NCBI GenBank assembly: GCA_965250225.1
Contig: CBDFNQ010000032.1
Location: 1 to 64,000, forward strand
Length of the DNA: 64,000 nt
Direction of reading: 5' to 3'
From: CBDEUK01 sp965250225
GTDB taxonomy: Bacteria; Pseudomonadota; Gammaproteobacteria; Eutrophobiales; Eutrophobiaceae
The position numbers and the translations under genes are program-made. The notes beneath the pieces were generated by a model. The model searched no databases, was not told the DNA's origin, and saw nothing but the letters and a program-made list of their open reading frames with translations. Position 1 is the first letter of the stretch. Every line of letters begins with the position of its first letter. Shown in pieces: positions 7,973 through 17,590 of the stretch.

Positions 7973-8686
7973 ATGAAAAACCTAGTTATAAAACAAGATC
8001 GCCCATTACATATGTTGCTAGCATTAGCTGCTGCCATAGTATTGTTATCGACTCTGACCTGGTTGGTGCTGGATAAGAGCCACTGGGCATTTATCATGGC
8101 GAAACTTTCTGGCAATCAGCATATGCGTGAAATATTGCAGGTTAATCGCGAGCTGGAGGATGAAAATAAAAAATTAAAGGACAAGGTGCTCTGGTTAGAA
8201 CGTAATCGTGGCATCGATAAAGAAGCAACAATGGGCCTTCGCGATCAACTGGTGAAATTACAAGATGATTTTTACAAACAAAAAGGCGAATTGGAGTTTT
8301 ACAATGGTATTATGTCCACAACTCAATACTCTTTGGGCCTTAATGTTCAGGGTTTACATATTGAGAATATTGGTGATGATAATATTTACCGTTATCGACT
8401 GATTCTGACGAATGTAACAAAGTCTGACAAAATTATTGAAGGTACTGCTCATATCGTAGTTATTGGTGAGCTGGGTGGAAAAAAACAAAAATACAGTTTT
8501 GGTGAAATTAGTGCTTCTGAAGAAAATAAATGGAAATTCAAATTCAAAAACTTTAAACGCTTTGAAGGTAATATCGTTCTTCCGGAAGGGTTTAGTCCAA
8601 AGCGAGTTGCAGTAGAATTGCTAAGTAAGGGTAAACGCGAGAAAATGGCCGAACGATCATTTGAATGGCTGAATATAGTCAGTTAG
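7973..8686 (+). CDS. DUF6776 family membrane-anchored coiled-coil protein
   Basis: 237-residue protein with a short cytoplasmic start, one transmembrane span (about 14-32), a coiled coil rich in Leu, Glu and Lys (about 55-105) and a beta-rich C-terminal domain. I recognise it as the DUF6776 type, usually found next to a bactofilin gene as here (10 bp gap). It has a strong ribosome-binding site (GGAGGA). A hairpin GGAATTTACCA / TGGTAATTTCC (7935-7958) lies just before it. Function is unknown; the pairing suggests a cell-envelope or cytoskeletal scaffold role. Confidence 0.75.
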   Translation: MKNLVIKQDRPLHMLLALAAAIVLLSTLTWLVLDKSHWAFIMAKLSGNQHMREILQVNRELEDENKKLKDKVLWLERNRGIDKEATMGLRDQLVKLQDDFYKQKGELEFYNGIMSTTQYSLGLNVQGLHIENIGDDNIYRYRLILTNVTKSDKIIEGTAHIVVIGELGGKKQKYSFGEISASEENKWKFKFKNFKRFEGNIVLPEGFSPKRVAVELLSKGKREKMAERSFEWLNIVS

Positions 8687-8696
8687 GAGACAAAAT

Positions 8697-9116
8697 ATGT
8701 GGGGCAAAAAACACAAGCCTAAAAATTCCAGTGTTAAGACTTTAATTAGCCGGCAAACCGAGATTTGTGGTGATATTAAATTCAGTGACGGTATGTATAT
8801 TGAGGGCACTGTGAAAGGCAATGTGATTGCCGATGACAATGATTCTTTATTAATACTCAACGAACACGGTACGATCAAAGGGGAGCTTCGCGTTCCTTAT
8901 ATCAAACTGAATGGTGAGGTGATTGGTGATGTTTTTGGCAGTGAACATGTTGAACTGATGTCAAAATCGAGAATCACAGGTAATGTCTACTATAATTTGA
9001 TAGAGATGGCGATCGGTGCCGAAGTAAACGGTAAACTGGTTCATACCAAGGAACATGAAGAGCCAACCCTTGCTCTTGAGCATACGGGTGAACATGTGAT
9101 TAACTCGGCCGATTAA
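8697..9116 (+). CDS. bactofilin (polymer-forming cytoskeletal protein)
   Basis: 139 residues. Central beta-helix-forming domain from about 17 to 115 with the family pattern IEGTVKGNVIADDNDSLL, GTIKGELRVPYIKLNGEVIG, SRITGNVYYNLIEMAIGAEV. The tails are disordered: Lys-rich at the N-terminus, His/Glu-rich at the C-terminus. Bactofilins self-assemble into membrane-associated filaments involved in cell shape, stalks or wall enzyme placement. The DUF6776 partner upstream and the M23 peptidase downstream (opposite strand) fit a peptidoglycan-linked module, which is an inference from neighbourhood. Confidence 0.9.
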   Translation: MWGKKHKPKNSSVKTLISRQTEICGDIKFSDGMYIEGTVKGNVIADDNDSLLILNEHGTIKGELRVPYIKLNGEVIGDVFGSEHVELMSKSRITGNVYYNLIEMAIGAEVNGKLVHTKEHEEPTLALEHTGEHVINSAD

Positions 9117-9162
9117 TGCTTTTTGGCTAAACTGATACAACGGTAATAGTGGTAATAATTTT

Positions 9163-9567
9163 ATGAACGAAATAGCAAATGAAAACTATCCCGATCCATT
9201 AGTTTTTTCCGATGCAGCTGCTAACAAAGTTAGAGAACTCATAGCAGAAGAAGATAATGATTCGCTCAAGCTTCGCGTCTTTATCAGTGGTGGTGGTTGT
9301 TCTGGTTTTCAGTATGGATTTACCTTTGATGAGAAGATCAAGGACGGCGATACCATTGTGCAAAATCAGGGTGTTGAATTGTTGATTGACCCGATGAGTA
9401 TTCAGTATCTTACGGGTGCTGAAATCGATTATTCTGAAGGTATTGAAGGTGCCCAATTTGTTATCCGAAATCCAAATGCCGCAACGACATGTGGTTGTGG
9501 GTCTTCATTTTCTGTTCTGAGTATCTATCCTGATCGTCAGGCTTTACGCCTTATAAACACCACCTAA
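9163..9567 (+). CDS. erpA: iron-sulfur cluster insertion protein ErpA
   Basis: A-type Fe-S carrier delivering clusters to apo-enzymes. 134 aa. The three cluster ligands are visible: C46 in FISGGGCSGFQYGF and C110, C112 in TTCGCGSSFSV. The protein runs about 18 residues past the usual CGCGSSFSV end, and this tail overlaps the 3' end of anmK on the other strand by 24 bp. The overlap may have grown by loss of an earlier stop. Cytoplasmic. Confidence 0.93.
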   Translation: MNEIANENYPDPLVFSDAAANKVRELIAEEDNDSLKLRVFISGGGCSGFQYGFTFDEKIKDGDTIVQNQGVELLIDPMSIQYLTGAEIDYSEGIEGAQFVIRNPNAATTCGCGSSFSVLSIYPDRQALRLINTT

Positions 9568-10637
9568 AACACAGGCTTTATTAGCCGATGTCACACTGGG
9601 TAAATTTCCAGTTTTCTCTTCTAACCTGAGACAGGCAAGCCAGGCGAAGCACATGGCTTCTATGGCAGAAGGTTCTATTCCAAAATCCTGACTAGTGAAT
9701 ACTTCATAATCAGATAAACGATCGCGCAGTTTATTCATCAGAAACTGGTTATAAGCACCACCACCACAGACAATTAAGTCTTTTGCGTCTTTGGCATATT
9801 GTTCAATTGCATTGCTGATGGTTTCAACTGTCAATGCCAGTAATGTAGCCTGTACATCTTCATCAGTAGTAGACTCAATCAGTTTTTGTTGTATCCATGA
9901 AAGATTAAATTCATCGCGACCTGTGCTTTTAGGGATGTCTGTTGAGAAATATGGATCCTCTAAACAACGACTGAGTAATTTCTTATTTACCTTGCCAGAC
10001 GCTGCCCAGTTACCATTTTCATCATAGTCCTTTATGGCGTTTTAGGTTTAGACCAATCATCCATTAGTGCATTGCCTAGCCCAGTGTCAAAGCCACTTGT
10101 TTGTCCTTCTCCCTCAGCGGGAATAATGGTGATATTAGCGAAACCACCGATATTTAAAATGACTCGAGAATGATCAGTTCGAAATTGATCGACATGGAAA
10201 ATAGGTGCAAGAGGCGCACCTTGACCACCGAATGCGATGTCCATCCTGCGGAAGTCCGCCACCGTTGCAATATTTGTTCTGGCAGCAATAATATTTGGAT
10301 CGCCAATTTGTAAGCTATGGGGGAGAGCCCCGTTTGGTGCATGTAATACGGTTTGTCCATGACTGCCAATTGCACAGATGTCTTTACTTTTTAAAGTTGA
10401 ATCCGCGAGCAATTGAAGAGTCGCCTGTGCAAATAATTCACCCATCTCTACATCAAGTTTAGCAACGTCAGATAGCGGACTTGTTGAAGTAACTTTCTTG
10501 AGTTTTGTTTTTAATTCACCAGGAATTGGGTGTTCATAAAAACGAACAATCTGTGTTTTACCTTGCTTTATCTCCACCAGTGCAACATCAACAGCATCCA
10601 TACTGGTGCCGGACATTAAGCCTATGTAGAGAGACAT
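9544..10637 (-). pseudogene. anmK: anhydro-N-acetylmuramic acid kinase, frameshifted
   Basis: AnmK phosphorylates anhydroMurNAc during cell-wall recycling. The N-terminal 201 codons (MSLYIGLMSGTSMDAVDVAL, SHGQTVLH, FGGQGAPL, NIGGFANIT, GFDTGLGNALMDDW) end at a TAA at 10032. The remainder (KDYDENGNWAASGKV, PKSTGRDEFNLSW, VCGGGAYNQFLMNKL, IEPSAIEAMCFAWLA) continues in the next frame to 9544. One added A in the four-A run at about 10041-10044 restores a continuous protein of about 364 aa. No slippery heptamer fits programmed shifting, so this is a single-base deletion or a sequencing error. GFDTGLGN has Leu where Pro is usual. Confidence 0.85.
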
Positions 10638-10653
10638 AAGAGACTCTGGGTAT

Positions 10654-12282
10654 TTATTGAGTTACACGAATCGGGGCGTCTGTTTTACCCATTGCTAATA
10701 CAGTCGTTTCATCCGTACTAGAGATAGGTAATTTGGCAATTGCTTCAGATTGACTGATGTATTGATCAAGTTGCGCGAGAATTGGCTGAGTCTGGGCAGT
10801 AAAGTCTGCCATGATTTCTTCCGGTATGCGTAATGCCTTTGGTATTTTTACTTTTAATGGATTCCGATGAACACCGTTGACACGAAATTCATAGTGCAAA
10901 TGCGGCCCCGTCGCTAAACCACTTTTGCCAACATAGCCAATGATCTGCCCCTGTTTTACCCGGCTTCCTCTCTTTATGTCTTTGGCATATTTGGACATGT
11001 GGGCATAAAGCGTAGTGTATGTACCGCCATGTTGTATTGTAACAGTACGACCATAACCACCTTTAACACCTTTAAGCGTTACTACACCATCTCCTGTGGC
11101 CTTGATGGGTGTGCCTGTTGCTGCAGCGTAATCAACACCTTTGTGTGCACGAATGGTATTTAATACCGGGTGTTTCCGTTTTAAATTAAAGCGTGAACTG
11201 ATACGAGAAAAATTTACCGGAGTTCTGATAAAGGCCTTACGCATGTTGTGGCCGGTATCGGAATAGTAATTCACATCACCATTTTCATGGTGGTAACGTA
11301 CCGCACGATACACATGGCCCTGATTAATAAATTCTGCTGCGAGGATAGGCCCGTTATTGATTTTTTTACCGTCTTTAAAATGTTCTTCAAAAAGAATGGC
11401 AAATTTATCACCACTACGAATGTCCAGGGCAAAATCGATATCCCAGCCATAAATCCCAACAAGATTCATGATCACCTTATCAGTGATGCCAGCGTTTTGT
11501 CCGGCCAGAAATAGTGAGCTATTTATTTCAGCATTTGCATAACGAACGCGTTTCTCTATTTCACTTTCAATAATGTTAGCAACAAACTTTCCAGATTCTC
11601 GTTTCACCTGTAATGATTTTGTCAGTGCATATTCATATTCAAGTGAGATGAGTTGTTTGTCCTTAATATGAAAGTTGATCATCTGGCCTGGTATAATGGA
11701 TTTAAGAACAGAGGTTTCTTTGCCAAGTGAAATGACTTCGTGAAGAACTGAAGAGTTAAGAGACAGACGGTTAAAAATGAGAGCCAGGCTGTCACCGCTC
11801 TTTATTGTGACCTGATGGACTTCTTCGTTGAGCAACGCCGCCTGTTTTTTCTTCTGGATAGTGAGCGCCGAGAGTAAGTCTTCTTTGTTTGCAACAATTG
11901 ATTCGTTGGCATTTAGTATTTCTGTCTCTGAAATGTCAGGATCTGAAATATCTTCAACAAGGTATTCATGATTATCATGAAGATCCTCGGAAATACTTAC
12001 AGTGTTATTTCCGCTAGACCCAGGATGTCTTTGTTCCAGCAAGTCAGCATTTTGTGCAACAGGTTCCTGATCAATAATTTGAAACGTAATTTCTGGTTGT
12101 ATGGCCGCTATTTGTTCGTGATCCAGTGTTGATTCAATAGCATTTGGTATCAACAGGAATCCTGAAATGATCAGAGTGGCTACGAAAGAAGCCAGAAAAC
12201 CATAGAGAAAAGGGCTCTGTTGGAGGATGGATTGCTTTACCTCTGCTTTAGAGTAATCTCTAAAATAAACGCTGTAAGTCAC
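10654..12282 (-). CDS. MepM-like M23 family peptidoglycan endopeptidase
   Basis: 542-residue membrane-anchored periplasmic endopeptidase. N-terminal membrane span at about 28-48, a low-complexity acidic linker, a LysM/OapA-like segment (VTIKSGDSLALIFNRLSL, 158-175), an intermediate domain, then the LytM catalytic domain. The zinc and catalytic set is complete: H380 and D384 in AHKGVDYA, H461 and H463 in GPHLHYEF. It would cut peptide crosslinks to allow wall growth. It is divergent from tyrS and beside anmK, an order recurrent in gammaproteobacteria. The ATG start at 12282 is chosen because the sequence before the membrane span is short and plausible. Confidence 0.92.
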   Translation of the reverse strand: MTYSVYFRDYSKAEVKQSILQQSPFLYGFLASFVATLIISGFLLIPNAIESTLDHEQIAAIQPEITFQIIDQEPVAQNADLLEQRHPGSSGNNTVSISEDLHDNHEYLVEDISDPDISETEILNANESIVANKEDLLSALTIQKKKQAALLNEEVHQVTIKSGDSLALIFNRLSLNSSVLHEVISLGKETSVLKSIIPGQMINFHIKDKQLISLEYEYALTKSLQVKRESGKFVANIIESEIEKRVRYANAEINSSLFLAGQNAGITDKVIMNLVGIYGWDIDFALDIRSGDKFAILFEEHFKDGKKINNGPILAAEFINQGHVYRAVRYHHENGDVNYYSDTGHNMRKAFIRTPVNFSRISSRFNLKRKHPVLNTIRAHKGVDYAAATGTPIKATGDGVVTLKGVKGGYGRTVTIQHGGTYTTLYAHMSKYAKDIKRGSRVKQGQIIGYVGKSGLATGPHLHYEFRVNGVHRNPLKVKIPKALRIPEEIMADFTAQTQPILAQLDQYISQSEAIAKLPISSTDETTVLAMGKTDAPIRVTQ

Positions 12283-12570
12283 AGTTATACCTATATTTTT
12301 ATAGCTACAATAGCGGCAAAACGGGGATCCGTCAATGGTTATTGAGTAGCTGATTTATTCTTATTACAAAGCTCGATACGAGAGCAGTATTCCGTAATAA
12401 TAATGTGATACGAGTAAAAGTTAAAATTTAATTTAACTGAGCTTATAAGGCCACACACAAAGTGCAAAGTACAAGTTCACGTTATTGATGATTTATTACG
12501 ATTTATTTTCTTATTAATTAAGCGTTTGTGATGCGGTAGACTATGCAGCTTTTGGTGACTTGACTTAAAT

Positions 12571-13770
12571 ATGACAGCAATTAGCAAAGAGCTTGAACAA
12601 ATCGGCCGAGGATGCGATGAAATCCTTCTGGAGGATGATCTCAAGAAAAAATTTGAGGAAAACAGACCTCTGAGGGTCAAAGCTGGATTTGATCCCACAG
12701 CACCTGATTTACATCTAGGTCATACGGTTCTTATCAATAAATTGCGCCAATTTCAGGATTTGGGTCATGAAGTGATTTTTCTGATTGGTGATTTTACCGG
12801 CATGATCGGTGATCCGACTGGCAAAAGCGTGACACGTCCTCCCTTGACTGAAGTAGAAGTACAAGAAAATGCGAAAACATATCAGGAACAGGTCTTTAAG
12901 ATCCTTGACCCTGAAAAAACCACAATAGATTTTAATTCCCGCTGGATGAGGGAAATGAGCTCGGCGGATCTGATCCGCCTGGCTTCGCGCCACACAGTGG
13001 CACGCATGCTGGAGCGAGACGACTTTAATAAGCGCTATAACAGTAATCAATCCATTGCCATACACGAGTTTCTCTATCCTTTGGTACAAGGTTATGACTC
13101 TGTTGCGTTGAAAGCGGATGTGGAGTTGGGTGGTACTGATCAAAAATTTAATTTATTGGTTGGTCGTCAGTTGCAAGCAGCCTATGGGCAAAAGCCGCAG
13201 GTGATCTTGACCATGCCCATTCTTGAAGGCTTGGATGGTGTTCAAAAAATGTCCAAATCCTTGAACAATTACATTGGTATTAATGATGAGCCAAATGACA
13301 TGTTTGGTAAGATCATGTCGATATCCGACGAGTTGATGTGGCGTTATTTCGAGTTACTTAGTTTTCGACCGATGACAGAGATTAAGGCGTTCAAAACAGA
13401 GGTGGAAGCTGGATCCAATCCACGCGATATCAAGTTTAAGCTAGCGGAAGAAATTATTACCCGATTCCACGATGGAGCAGCAGCAAAAGTGGCACAAGCT
13501 GATTTCATTAACCGTTTTAGCAAGAATGCTATCCCTGATGAAATGCCAGAATTTCAACTCCAAACTGAGGATGACCAGATAGCCATCGGTTATGCCCTGA
13601 AACAGACTAATTTATGCTCCAGTACCTCAGAGGCCTTTCGCATGATCGATCAAGGCGCAGTCAAAATTGGCGGTGAAAAGGTTTTAGAACGAGATACAAA
13701 TCTAGCAGCGGGTAGCACCTATGTATTGCAAGTGGGCAAGCGCAAGTTTGCACGAGTAACTATTTTATAA
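12571..13770 (+). CDS. tyrS: tyrosine--tRNA ligase
   Basis: Class I aminoacyl-tRNA synthetase, 399 aa. Signature HLGH at 48-51 (the HIGH motif), GDFTGMIGDPTGKS, the tyrosine-recognition stretch QGYDSVALKADVELGGTDQKFN, the KMSKS motif in the middle of the protein, and a C-terminal S4 RNA-binding domain (ALKQTNLCSSTSEAFRMIDQGAVKI). It is the last housekeeping gene before the accessory pocket and the rrn operon. Confidence 0.97.
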   Translation: MTAISKELEQIGRGCDEILLEDDLKKKFEENRPLRVKAGFDPTAPDLHLGHTVLINKLRQFQDLGHEVIFLIGDFTGMIGDPTGKSVTRPPLTEVEVQENAKTYQEQVFKILDPEKTTIDFNSRWMREMSSADLIRLASRHTVARMLERDDFNKRYNSNQSIAIHEFLYPLVQGYDSVALKADVELGGTDQKFNLLVGRQLQAAYGQKPQVILTMPILEGLDGVQKMSKSLNNYIGINDEPNDMFGKIMSISDELMWRYFELLSFRPMTEIKAFKTEVEAGSNPRDIKFKLAEEIITRFHDGAAAKVAQADFINRFSKNAIPDEMPEFQLQTEDDQIAIGYALKQTNLCSSTSEAFRMIDQGAVKIGGEKVLERDTNLAAGSTYVLQVGKRKFARVTIL

Positions 13771-13796
13771 TAGGTGCTAGATACTTAAAATGACAT

Positions 13797-13816
13797 GGTG
13801 TCTGACTCCAGTCTGA
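13797..13816. repeat. REP-like palindrome beside a transposase remnant
   Basis: GGTGTCTGACTCCAGTCTGA, an imperfect palindrome just downstream of the transposase remnant at 13824. Related copies occur at 18470-18493 and 18733-18754 next to the second such transposase, and share the GTGTC.GACT core. Confidence 0.55.
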
Positions 13817-13823
13817 AGAGGGT

Positions 13824-14273
13824 TTAAGCCTGACCAATGAGCCGTGACCGGGGTAGCCATTCATTAGGGTTAATACCCAAAGTCTGAAGAATAGGTGGAA
13901 TATTTCCATCAATCGCCCCACGTTTGTCCTCTCGAAGACAACGCCCACTGACGTCCACCAGATCAAGATAATCCTGCAAATTAAAGGGCAAAACCGCTTT
14001 TCGGTCGTCTCCCTGCGTGTTTCTTTCGAAGGCAGCAAAGCCCAGCAGTGCGTTGGATAGTGTGGCGGTCGAGGCTGAAGTGACGTTTTGCCTTGGTTTA
14101 TTCTTCCCTCTCCCCCCGGCAATCTCAAACAAACGTTCCTGGATAGATGTAAAATCCGATGTCATTAAGTCATCTGATAATTTAGCGCGTATCGGGTTTA
14201 AATCCACATAGGCTATGCAGGTCAACAAAGCGGCTTCGTCCAGCGAGTAAAAAATCTTACGAGAACTGTTCTC
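13824..14273 (-). pseudogene. REP-associated tyrosine transposase (Y1 type), C-terminal remnant
   Basis: Only the end of the protein remains. The frame opens after a TAG at 14274-14276 and reads into the family motif DEAALLTCIAYVDLNPIRA, then a polar C-terminal region ending PNEWLPRSRLIGQA. The N-terminal HUH and catalytic Tyr regions are missing and nothing upstream (14274-14380) resembles them. It is a truncated single-strand transposase of the family that mobilises REP palindromes. Confidence 0.75.
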
Positions 14274-14382
14274 CTAGGCACAGCGTTGCCAATGAAAAGT
14301 CTAGTCCTTGGTTTGTTTCCTCATTCCCCTCGTAATTTGAATAGTAGTTCCGGTGTGCTGGTCGTTTTCTATTGGGAGGATC

Positions 14383-14547
14383 TTTCAATTGACAAGTCTC
14401 CCCCTGAGAGGATTAAATTTCGTCTGGATTTATTGTAAATCTAAATAGATCTCATTATCATTATAATTTCAATTGACAAGTCTCCCCTGAGAAGATTAGA
14501 CTTCGTCTGGATTTATTTTAAATCTAAATAGATCTCATTATCATTAA
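14383..14547 (+). promoter_or_regulatory. 84-bp tandem repeat carrying two promoter-like sites
   Basis: Two copies, from about 14383 and 14467, about 90% identical, period 84 bp. Each has a perfect -35 hexamer TTGACA (14389-14394 and 14473-14478). At 17-18 bp spacing follows a weaker -10 (TTAAAT at 14413-14418 in copy 1, TTAGAC in copy 2). Each copy ends in the A/T-rich TAGATCTCATTATCATTA. Both lie upstream of the phosphatase gene at 14600, which would have a duplicated promoter or operator. The promoter reading is inference; the duplication is directly visible. The rest of 14274-14382 shows nothing recognisable. Confidence 0.6.
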
Positions 14548-14599
14548 TACTATATTTCAATAATTATTTAGAATAAAACAGTAACGGAGGTAAGTTAAA

Positions 14600-17590
14600 A
14601 TGCAAAAATATAAACTACTGGCCTGTGCAAGAGCACTGACGTTGGAAATGGGACTTATAGTTACCATGGCTAACGCACTATCCAGGATAAAGAAATTACT
14701 CTTTTCGAGTGCGTTATTTTCCATAGCGTTTGTTATGACAGGTCTTGTCGGAGTTGATGTTACAAGGCCGGTACTTGGCGCTACCGAGGATCACCCTACA
14801 GAACCGCAGGGCAAGCCAAAGCTGGTGGTGCAGCTCCTGTTTGACCAGGGGCGTTTTGATTATAAATTTGGTGGCCCCAGGAATGATGCCACTAATCCCG
14901 ACGGCTCTGATTACACGGATTATCCTGGATTCAAGCGCCATCCTGGCGGTGTCTTTGATAAATTTTATCAGGAAGGCATCGTCTTTGATTATGGCGAGTA
15001 CGTCCATTCCGCCACCTATACTGCCCAGGGGTTTTCAACTATCAGCACCGGTGCTGAATCCAAAGATCATAAGCTGCCCCATTCTCACTACCATATCTAT
15101 GACAACATGGGATATTCCTCTGCCGGGATTAATACTTTTGATGGTGTGAACGCCAAGTCGACAATGACGACGGGGATGGGGACGACAACTTATGCCCCGA
15201 GTCTAACCACCAACATTGATCCTGTGGTGGCAGTACCAACAAGGTGGCCGCATGATAATTTCGATACAACTACCGATACGAGAATTAGCGTTGGGGCTAA
15301 GTTGACGCACATCATGCTGCGGCAAACTTTATTCGATGATGCTCATTATCCAGACTTGGGCTTTAAATTTCAAGACAACGATGGAAAGGAAACAGTGATA
15401 GAAGTAGGATCCAGGTCTGCTAGACAGTACAGCAGATGGGTAGAGATCCCGGTTGAAATCATTGGTGAAATAAAGGTCTATAGCAAAGACGACGATACCT
15501 TTAAGTTAAAACGTATAGAGTTCCTTGACCATCATGGTAACAGCATCCAGAGTCAGGGAAGACCTGTCGCTGATACAGAAACGCTGAGAGTAGACACGCA
15601 AACGATTACGGGCGCTATTACCGGGGGAAAAGGCAGCGGCGGTGACTGGACGGATAAAATCATGCTTGTTGTTGAAGACCAGGAGCCCGGGCAAACGGTG
15701 TACCCTGGTGAGATTCAGACCTTGAGCGATTCCTTTGCAAAGCAGTTCTCCGGCAGCAAGATCTTTGCACTGGGTGCATGGTCCTATCCGGTGGCACCAA
15801 TTTCTGGCCAGCATGGCAAGGCCTTCTGGCTGGGGGATGCCACAGGCGGTTGGAACAAGGAGGGGGTCTTTCGCAGTAGTCGAGATTCTTATCCAGATGG
15901 ACTTCCCGCCTGGATGACCGCCTATAACACGAAAGATAATAAATCTCCGGTGAAACGAGTGCTTGATCACCTCGCGGAGAGCACGGTGGCGGCTGATAGA
16001 GCCTGGAAGATAAATAAATGCAGTCCCTCCTACATTAACGATCTTGATGAGGAACCTTGTTGGAACTGGAATACCCTCTATGATAGTGGGGGCTATATTA
16101 ATTATCCCTACGATGATGATAACCGGGGCGATGGCATTCGGTATGAGACTAGTCAAGCTAAATGTGGCGTATGGGAGATGGGCTTTCAGCGGTATTCAAA
16201 TTTCCCCTACCGCGTGGGTACCCATCCGGTTGCTAGCGTATGCGAGGAAAACAAAACGGTAAATCGTATGTACAATCAGGTAGGCAGCTGGCAAAGTGTC
16301 AATGGTTGGGGGCAAAATGCCAATCAGACTTTATTGTATTCGGCCCTTGAGTCCAATGTCCTGGTCGATGCGGCAAAGGAGCTCATCACACAGGAAGGGC
16401 TGGGGCAAGATAACACCCCTGATTTACTGACCTTTTACGTCGGAAGCATGGATATGGTAGGTCATGTCTTTGGTATTGATTCGCTTGAATATGAAGATGC
16501 CTTTTATCGTACTGACAAGGCGCTGGGTGAATTGATGGCCTGGATTGATGATCGGGTTGGCGCAGACAATGTGTTATACGTCCTGGCTTCTGATCATGGT
16601 ATGGACTCCACGCCGGAATATCAGGCGACCGCTCCACAGCACTTGCAGGATTTCCATAATGAATCATCATTCACAACTGGAAGATTGATGCAAGCGGATA
16701 TCAAGAAGCAGATCAACGACAGTCTGGAGGCAACCCTGAAGGAGGTTGCAGGGGCTAATTTGTTATATAGTTCCGATTTTGTAATAGACATGATCACCCA
16801 CACGGTCTATCTGGATCTTCGCCGTATCGCTGTAGACATTTGTCAGGCTGATCGCCTTGATACGGTGCATGGGAATACCCCTGGTGCGACAGCCGCGGAC
16901 AAAACCGCCTTTGATCACGATGTTTGTCGCCATACGGGTGGGCAGTTAATACACACCGTTGCACCGAGTAATGGTCAGGTGGCGAATACGGCCTTGCTTG
17001 ATACGGTCTATTTCAAACATATCATTGATGAGATGGTGAGAAAGTTTACGACTGCCGCAACGCAGAACACAGCACTTGCGGGTGTCGCGGCTGCCTATTC
17101 ATACAACACGCTACTGCATAACCCCAGCACCATCACGGAGCCGGGCACGAAATCGGGTCGTTACGACGACTCCATTCCAATGCAGGATCGAGTGACCAAT
17201 ATGTATGTACATGGGCGTTCGGGGCAGATCATGGTCATCCCTAAACCTCATTACTATTACTATCATAGTGAGGGCTATGCTGCCATGCACTCAACCCCTT
17301 ATTGGTATGATCGTTATGCCATGCAGATGTATCGTTGGAAGGAGTCGCGAGAATTTCCGGATGACAAACATCGAATAAGAAATTTCGCGGCAGTGGCGGA
17401 TGGGAGCAAGACCCTGGGGCAAAATTCAATTGCTCAGGCAGCCAACGGCATCCATGCACAGCAACATAATATTGTGCCTACCATCGGTAAAATAATGGGC
17501 ATTGATTATGATAATCTACCGCAGGCCTATCGAGATCGGGTCGGTGGCAGTGGAAACTATGTCCCTGCTTTCAATCTGAAAAGCCCGTAG
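14600..17590 (+). CDS. large secreted alkaline phosphatase superfamily protein (PafA/NPP-like)
   Basis: 996 residues, about 450 more than PafA-type phosphatases. An N-terminal hydrophobic segment (about 30-60) looks like an export signal. The superfamily active site is traceable: metal ligand D82 in LLFDQGRFDY, nucleophile T141 in ATYTAQGFSTISTG, then D618 and H622 in DMVGHVFGID, D665-H666 in LASDHGMDS, and a late His, H897, in AMHSTPYWYD. The stretch KIFALGAWSYPVAPISGQHGKAFWL followed by LPAWMTAYN matches the region between them in PafA. The extra length comes from a beta-rich insertion (about 225-375) and segments around 470-580 and 690-860. A phosphomonoester or diester substrate is likely; the specific one is unknown. 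Strong ribosome-binding site GGAGG 9 bases before the ATG. It sits alone between mobile-DNA remnants. Confidence 0.8.
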   Translation: MQKYKLLACARALTLEMGLIVTMANALSRIKKLLFSSALFSIAFVMTGLVGVDVTRPVLGATEDHPTEPQGKPKLVVQLLFDQGRFDYKFGGPRNDATNPDGSDYTDYPGFKRHPGGVFDKFYQEGIVFDYGEYVHSATYTAQGFSTISTGAESKDHKLPHSHYHIYDNMGYSSAGINTFDGVNAKSTMTTGMGTTTYAPSLTTNIDPVVAVPTRWPHDNFDTTTDTRISVGAKLTHIMLRQTLFDDAHYPDLGFKFQDNDGKETVIEVGSRSARQYSRWVEIPVEIIGEIKVYSKDDDTFKLKRIEFLDHHGNSIQSQGRPVADTETLRVDTQTITGAITGGKGSGGDWTDKIMLVVEDQEPGQTVYPGEIQTLSDSFAKQFSGSKIFALGAWSYPVAPISGQHGKAFWLGDATGGWNKEGVFRSSRDSYPDGLPAWMTAYNTKDNKSPVKRVLDHLAESTVAADRAWKINKCSPSYINDLDEEPCWNWNTLYDSGGYINYPYDDDNRGDGIRYETSQAKCGVWEMGFQRYSNFPYRVGTHPVASVCEENKTVNRMYNQVGSWQSVNGWGQNANQTLLYSALESNVLVDAAKELITQEGLGQDNTPDLLTFYVGSMDMVGHVFGIDSLEYEDAFYRTDKALGELMAWIDDRVGADNVLYVLASDHGMDSTPEYQATAPQHLQDFHNESSFTTGRLMQADIKKQINDSLEATLKEVAGANLLYSSDFVIDMITHTVYLDLRRIAVDICQADRLDTVHGNTPGATAADKTAFDHDVCRHTGGQLIHTVAPSNGQVANTALLDTVYFKHIIDEMVRKFTTAATQNTALAGVAAAYSYNTLLHNPSTITEPGTKSGRYDDSIPMQDRVTNMYVHGRSGQIMVIPKPHYYYYHSEGYAAMHSTPYWYDRYAMQMYRWKESREFPDDKHRIRNFAAVADGSKTLGQNSIAQAANGIHAQQHNIVPTIGKIMGIDYDNLPQAYRDRVGGSGNYVPAFNLKSP

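Noticed and set aside
10032..10050. Programmed -1 frameshift in anmK
   Set aside because: No slippery heptamer or downstream stimulatory structure fits the frame change; a base deletion is simpler.
14440..14470. Fur-box-like ATAATGATAATGAG on the minus strand in each tandem repeat
   Set aside because: One half matches the consensus but the other half does not (about 12 of 19 positions), and A/T-rich sequence gives such matches by chance.
15506..16156. 216-codon minus-strand ORF inside the phosphatase gene
   Set aside because: Fully antisense to a well-supported gene with active-site motifs; the product has no recognisable domain.
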